A stretch of 8,959 bases of DNA from Ignavibacteriaceae bacterium. GTDB taxonomy: Bacteria; Bacteroidota; Ignavibacteria; Ignavibacteriales; Ignavibacteriaceae. Position numbers and translations under genes: made by a program. Below the pieces are notes generated by a model. The model searched no databases. It was given only the letters and a program-made list of their open reading frames with translations, and was not told the origin of the DNA. Location of the stretch: assembly GCA_013388525.1 (NCBI GenBank), contig JACAFA010000135.1, forward strand, positions 1-8,959. The letters are read 5' to 3'. This document shows, one piece after another, positions 6,760 to 8,959 of this stretch (position 1 is the stretch's first letter; each line of letters begins with the position of its first letter).

Positions 6760-7887
6760 ATGAAACGCGCATTGATAACCGGCATCACCGGACAGGACGG
6801 AAGTTACTTAACTGAAATACTTCTCGAGAAAGGATATGAAGTTCACGGAATAATCAGGAGAAGCAGTTCCTTCAACACTGGAAGAATTGATCATCTCTAC
6901 AACGATCCTGAAATATTAAATAAAAAAATGTTCCTTCATTACGGCGATCTTGTTGATACAAGTAACCTGAACCGTCTGCTTGAGAAAATTGAACCGGATG
7001 AAATTTATAATCTTGCAGCACAAAGTCACGTTAAAGTATCATTTCAGATTCCTGATTACACGGCACAGGTTGATGCGCTTGGGACACTCAGATTTTTAGA
7101 TGCCATCCGTGAAGTTGGATTGAAGAAAGTAAAATTCTATCAGGCATCAACGAGTGAACTTTACGGCAAAGCACAGGAAATTCCGCAGAGTGAAACAACT
7201 CCTTTTTATCCACGCTCGCCGTATGGAGTGGCAAAGCTTTACGGTTATTGGATAATTGTAAACTACCGTGAAGCTTATAACATATTTGCTTCAAACGGAA
7301 TATTATTTAATCACGAATCACCGAGAAGAGGTGAGACTTTTGTAAGCAGAAAAATTACACGTGCTGCTTCACGCATTGTTGTTGGTTTGCAAAAAGAATT
7401 GACTCTTGGAAATCTAAATGCAAAACGTGACTGGGGTTTTGCACCTGAATATTGCGAAGGTATGTGGAAAATTCTCCAGCACAAAGAGGCGGATGATTTT
7501 GTTCTCGCAACCGGTGAAACCAAAACCGTTCGTGAGTTTGTTGAACTAACTTTTAGAAATCTTGGAATTGAATTGGAGTGGAAAGGTAAAGGTGAAAATG
7601 AAAAAGGTGCTATCAAATCAATTAATCTTGAAAAGGCGAAGAGACTGATCAGCTACACAACTAATAAAAAATCTTATTTGAAAGAATTTACAACTAAACT
7701 GAAAAAGGGCGATACTCTGATTGCAATTGATCCCGTCTATTACCGCCCAACTGAAGTTGATTTACTTATTGGTGATCCAACCAAAGCAAAAAAAGTTCTG
7801 GGCTGGAAAGCTAAAACAAAATTTGAAGACCTCGTTAAACTGATGATAAAATCTGATATGGAAAAAGTTTTGAGAAGAGGATTTTAA
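6760..7887 (+). CDS. gmd: GDP-mannose 4,6-dehydratase
   Basis: Gmd converts GDP-D-mannose to GDP-4-keto-6-deoxy-D-mannose, the substrate of the upstream fcl product; together they give GDP-L-fucose. Numbered from the ATG at 6760 (375 aa), the NADP-binding [10 protein letters not shown] is at 8-17 and QASTSELYG at 128-136 holds T131 and E133. PYGVAK (154-159) provides Y155 and K159, and [17 protein letters not shown] (184-200) is the Gmd-specific block. [21 protein letters not shown] (329-349) closes the substrate domain. Residues ~287-316 form a lysine-rich stretch about 18 residues longer than in E. coli Gmd, which I recall rather than aligned. An in-frame TTG at 6754 would add two residues but is the end of the repeat arm, so ATG is preferred. 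The leader is repeat sequence without a Shine-Dalgarno. Confidence 0.95.
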   Translation: MKRALITGITGQDGSYLTEILLEKGYEVHGIIRRSSSFNTGRIDHLYNDPEILNKKMFLHYGDLVDTSNLNRLLEKIEPDEIYNLAAQSHVKVSFQIPDYTAQVDALGTLRFLDAIREVGLKKVKFYQASTSELYGKAQEIPQSETTPFYPRSPYGVAKLYGYWIIVNYREAYNIFASNGILFNHESPRRGETFVSRKITRAASRIVVGLQKELTLGNLNAKRDWGFAPEYCEGMWKILQHKEADDFVLATGETKTVREFVELTFRNLGIELEWKGKGENEKGAIKSINLEKAKRLISYTTNKKSYLKEFTTKLKKGDTLIAIDPVYYRPTEVDLLIGDPTKAKKVLGWKAKTKFEDLVKLMIKSDMEKVLRRGF

Positions 7888-7892
7888 TAGGG

Positions 7893-7941
7893 GCAACCTT
7901 CGAGGTTGCTGGCTATTTATGGTACACAAACCTCGAAGGTT
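7893..7941. repeat. Compound palindromic intergenic repeat after gmd
   Basis: GCAACCT (7893-7899) and AGGTTGC (7903-7909) form a 7-bp hairpin around TCG. AACCT (7929-7933) and AGGTT (7937-7941) form a second hairpin around CGA. The two 13-bp cores, 7895-7907 and 7929-7941, are also exact reverse complements of each other, so the RNA could fold either as two small hairpins or as one long 13-bp stem with a 21-nt loop. It starts 6 bp after the gmd stop. No T-run follows either hairpin at once (a T6 run is at 7954-7959), so a standard terminator is uncertain. It resembles a REP-type intergenic element. Confidence 0.65.
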
Positions 7942-7972
7942 ACAGGTGTATACTTTTTTACTTCTTCAATTA

Positions 7973-8008
7973 CCGTTAAATTTGTTACATTAAAATCAAC
8001 TTTAACGG
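7973..8008. promoter_or_regulatory. Promoter-like box and dyad upstream of the OmpA-like gene
   Basis: CCGTTAAA (7973-7980) and TTTAACGG (8001-8008) are exact reverse complements separated by 20 nt, ending 10 nt before the ATG at 8019. Overlapping the left half, TAAATTTG (7977-7984) fits the TAnnTTTG -7 consensus. A dyad over the promoter and start-proximal leader could be a repressor site or an mRNA hairpin; both are inference. No -33 box is evident. Confidence 0.4.
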
Positions 8009-8018
8009 ATAGATATTG

Positions 8019-8959
8019 ATGAAATTTACCTTCACAATTTTATTTATTACTTTACTTTTTTCTTCTGCTAATTACTCACAAACAGCAAAGACACAAAGAT
8101 ATAATCCATTCTCAGGCACAGTTGTTTTTTCAGTTGAAGGAGGAACAACTCTGGCGAGTACCGATTACAGCGGACTTGGTGTTGATTACCTCGGCAGACT
8201 TTCAGTTGAATATTTCTTTCCTGCGTGGACAAAAAGCGGATTTGGCTTGAGAGCTTTTGGAAGTGCAGGCTTTTTAAAGGGAAGCGATTCAAGTCTTGAA
8301 CCACAGGAATTTCGAACCAATATTACTACGATTGGAGCTGGAGTTGTTTTTGACTTAAGCATTAACGATGTTGCCTTTCCTTATCTTTTTGCCGGAGTAG
8401 CAAGCTTAAATTTTAATCCCAAAGGCGATGGCGGAGTAAAATTACGAAACAATGAAGCCGGCATGTATAAAACTTCTGAAGTAAATTATCTCGGCGAACT
8501 TGGTATTCGTTTTCCTGTAACTGATAATCTTTCACTTAATTTAAGCGGAGGTGTTCAGATATCGCCAAACGACTGGCTTGATGATCAGGCAAAAGGAGTC
8601 AGCAACGATATGTTCTTTACTGCGATGGGTGGAATTTCCTATTCTTTCTTAACAGAATTTGATACCGATGGCGATGGTGTTGTTGATTCGAAAGATATGT
8701 GTGCTAACACTCCGGCCGGAATTAAAGTTGACGAGTTTGGCTGCCCGTTTGATTCTGATAAAGATGGTGTACCTGATTATTTAGATGAATGTGATGGCAC
8801 ACCGCAAGGGGCACCTGTTAATAAAAATGGTTGCCCCTCAGACACAGATAAGGACGGAGTGCCTGATTTTACAGATCTCTGTCCAGATACTTCTCCGGGT
8901 ATCAAAGTGGATGATTATGGTTGCCCGTTTGATGCGGATGGCGATGGTGTTCCTGATTA
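8019..8959 (+). CDS. OmpA-like outer-membrane protein with TSP3 repeats, 3' end outside window
   Basis: An open frame starts at the ATG and continues without stop to the window end (313 full codons). Residues 1-20 form a signal peptide (MKFTFTILFITLLFSSANYS, probable cut before Q21). Residues ~30-210 have glycine- and aromatic-rich strands such as GLRAFGSAGFL, TTIGAGVVFDL and YLGELGIRFPV, consistent with an eight-stranded OmpA-type barrel. From residue 215 come acidic calcium-binding TSP3 repeats with DxDxDGVxD cores and paired cysteines. In OmpA/OprF-like proteins of this build the repeats link the barrel to a C-terminal peptidoglycan-binding OmpA domain; here that domain would lie beyond the window and is inferred only. 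It probably has its own transcription unit, given the 131-bp gap after gmd. Likely role: structural link between outer membrane and peptidoglycan, or porin. Confidence 0.85.
   Translation, partial: MKFTFTILFITLLFSSANYSQTAKTQRYNPFSGTVVFSVEGGTTLASTDYSGLGVDYLGRLSVEYFFPAWTKSGFGLRAFGSAGFLKGSDSSLEPQEFRTNITTIGAGVVFDLSINDVAFPYLFAGVASLNFNPKGDGGVKLRNNEAGMYKTSEVNYLGELGIRFPVTDNLSLNLSGGVQISPNDWLDDQAKGVSNDMFFTAMGGISYSFLTEFDTDGDGVVDSKDMCANTPAGIKVDEFGCPFDSDKDGVPDYLDECDGTPQGAPVNKNGCPSDTDKDGVPDFTDLCPDTSPGIKVDDYGCPFDADGDGVPD
8661..8957 (+). repeat. Thrombospondin type 3 repeats, exact 30-residue period
   Basis: Units start at 8661, 8751, 8841 and 8931, each exactly 90 nt apart; the fourth is cut by the window edge. 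Each begins D(T/S/A)D(G/K)DGV(V/P)D, has a central cysteine after about 14 residues, and ends in GCP followed by one residue. Acidic side chains are expected to bind Ca2+ and cysteines to pair in the periplasm. The DNA of the units is diverged, so the array is old rather than a recent expansion. Confidence 0.9.

Noticed and set aside
7893..7959. Standard Rho-independent terminator for gmd
   Set aside because: Neither hairpin is followed directly by a T-run; the T6 tract lies about 12 nt beyond the second hairpin. Termination is possible but not supported well enough for a terminator call.

Overview
The window looks like chromosomal DNA of an AT-rich member of the Bacteroidota/Ignavibacteria side of the tree. 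This rests on TAnnTTTG promoter-like boxes, weak Shine-Dalgarno sequences, several TTG starts, an OmpA-like protein with thrombospondin type 3 (TSP3) repeats, and a bacteroidete-type Wzi-like outer-membrane protein. The assignment is inferred from style and gene content; no rRNA or marker gene is present. All recognisable genes lie on the plus strand.

Layout. Positions 1-903 hold the 3' part of an MgtE magnesium transporter, which is housekeeping and unrelated to the rest. A promoter-like box at 953-960 precedes a surface-polysaccharide cluster: rmlA (996-1874), rmlC (1875-2432, TTG start touching the rmlA stop), a probable terminator, a PLP-dependent DegT-family sugar aminotransferase (2496-3680), a Wzi-like outer-membrane capsule-assembly protein (about 3689-5362), GDP-L-fucose synthase fcl (5374-6342), a small four-helix-bundle protein gene (6382-6720), and GDP-mannose 4,6-dehydratase gmd (6760-7887). 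After an intergenic region of hairpins and a dyad, an outer-membrane OmpA-like protein with 30-residue TSP3 repeats starts at 8019 and runs off the right edge.

How the genes work together. RmlA and RmlC belong to dTDP-6-deoxyhexose (rhamnose-type) synthesis, but rmlB and rmlD are not visible. Gmd followed by Fcl converts GDP-mannose to GDP-L-fucose. The aminotransferase should make an amino sugar of unknown identity. The Wzi-like barrel would handle the polymer at the cell surface. Together this is a precursor-supply and surface-assembly block for a capsule, O-antigen or exopolysaccharide; no glycosyltransferase, flippase or polymerase is in view.

Most unusual structure. The four-helix-bundle gene exactly fills the gap between fcl and gmd and is bracketed by an imperfect inverted repeat (21 of 22 positions matching) built of 7-bp units such as TTAAAAA. 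It looks like a small inserted cassette, reminiscent of the 23S rRNA intervening-sequence elements that encode relatives of the same protein. A second array of 7-bp units (TCCGCAA/TCCGAAA) sits in frame inside the aminotransferase gene and adds about 12 residues. A third repeat, a compound palindrome, lies after gmd. The window thus holds three small repeat insertions of unclear origin in an otherwise ordinary sugar operon.
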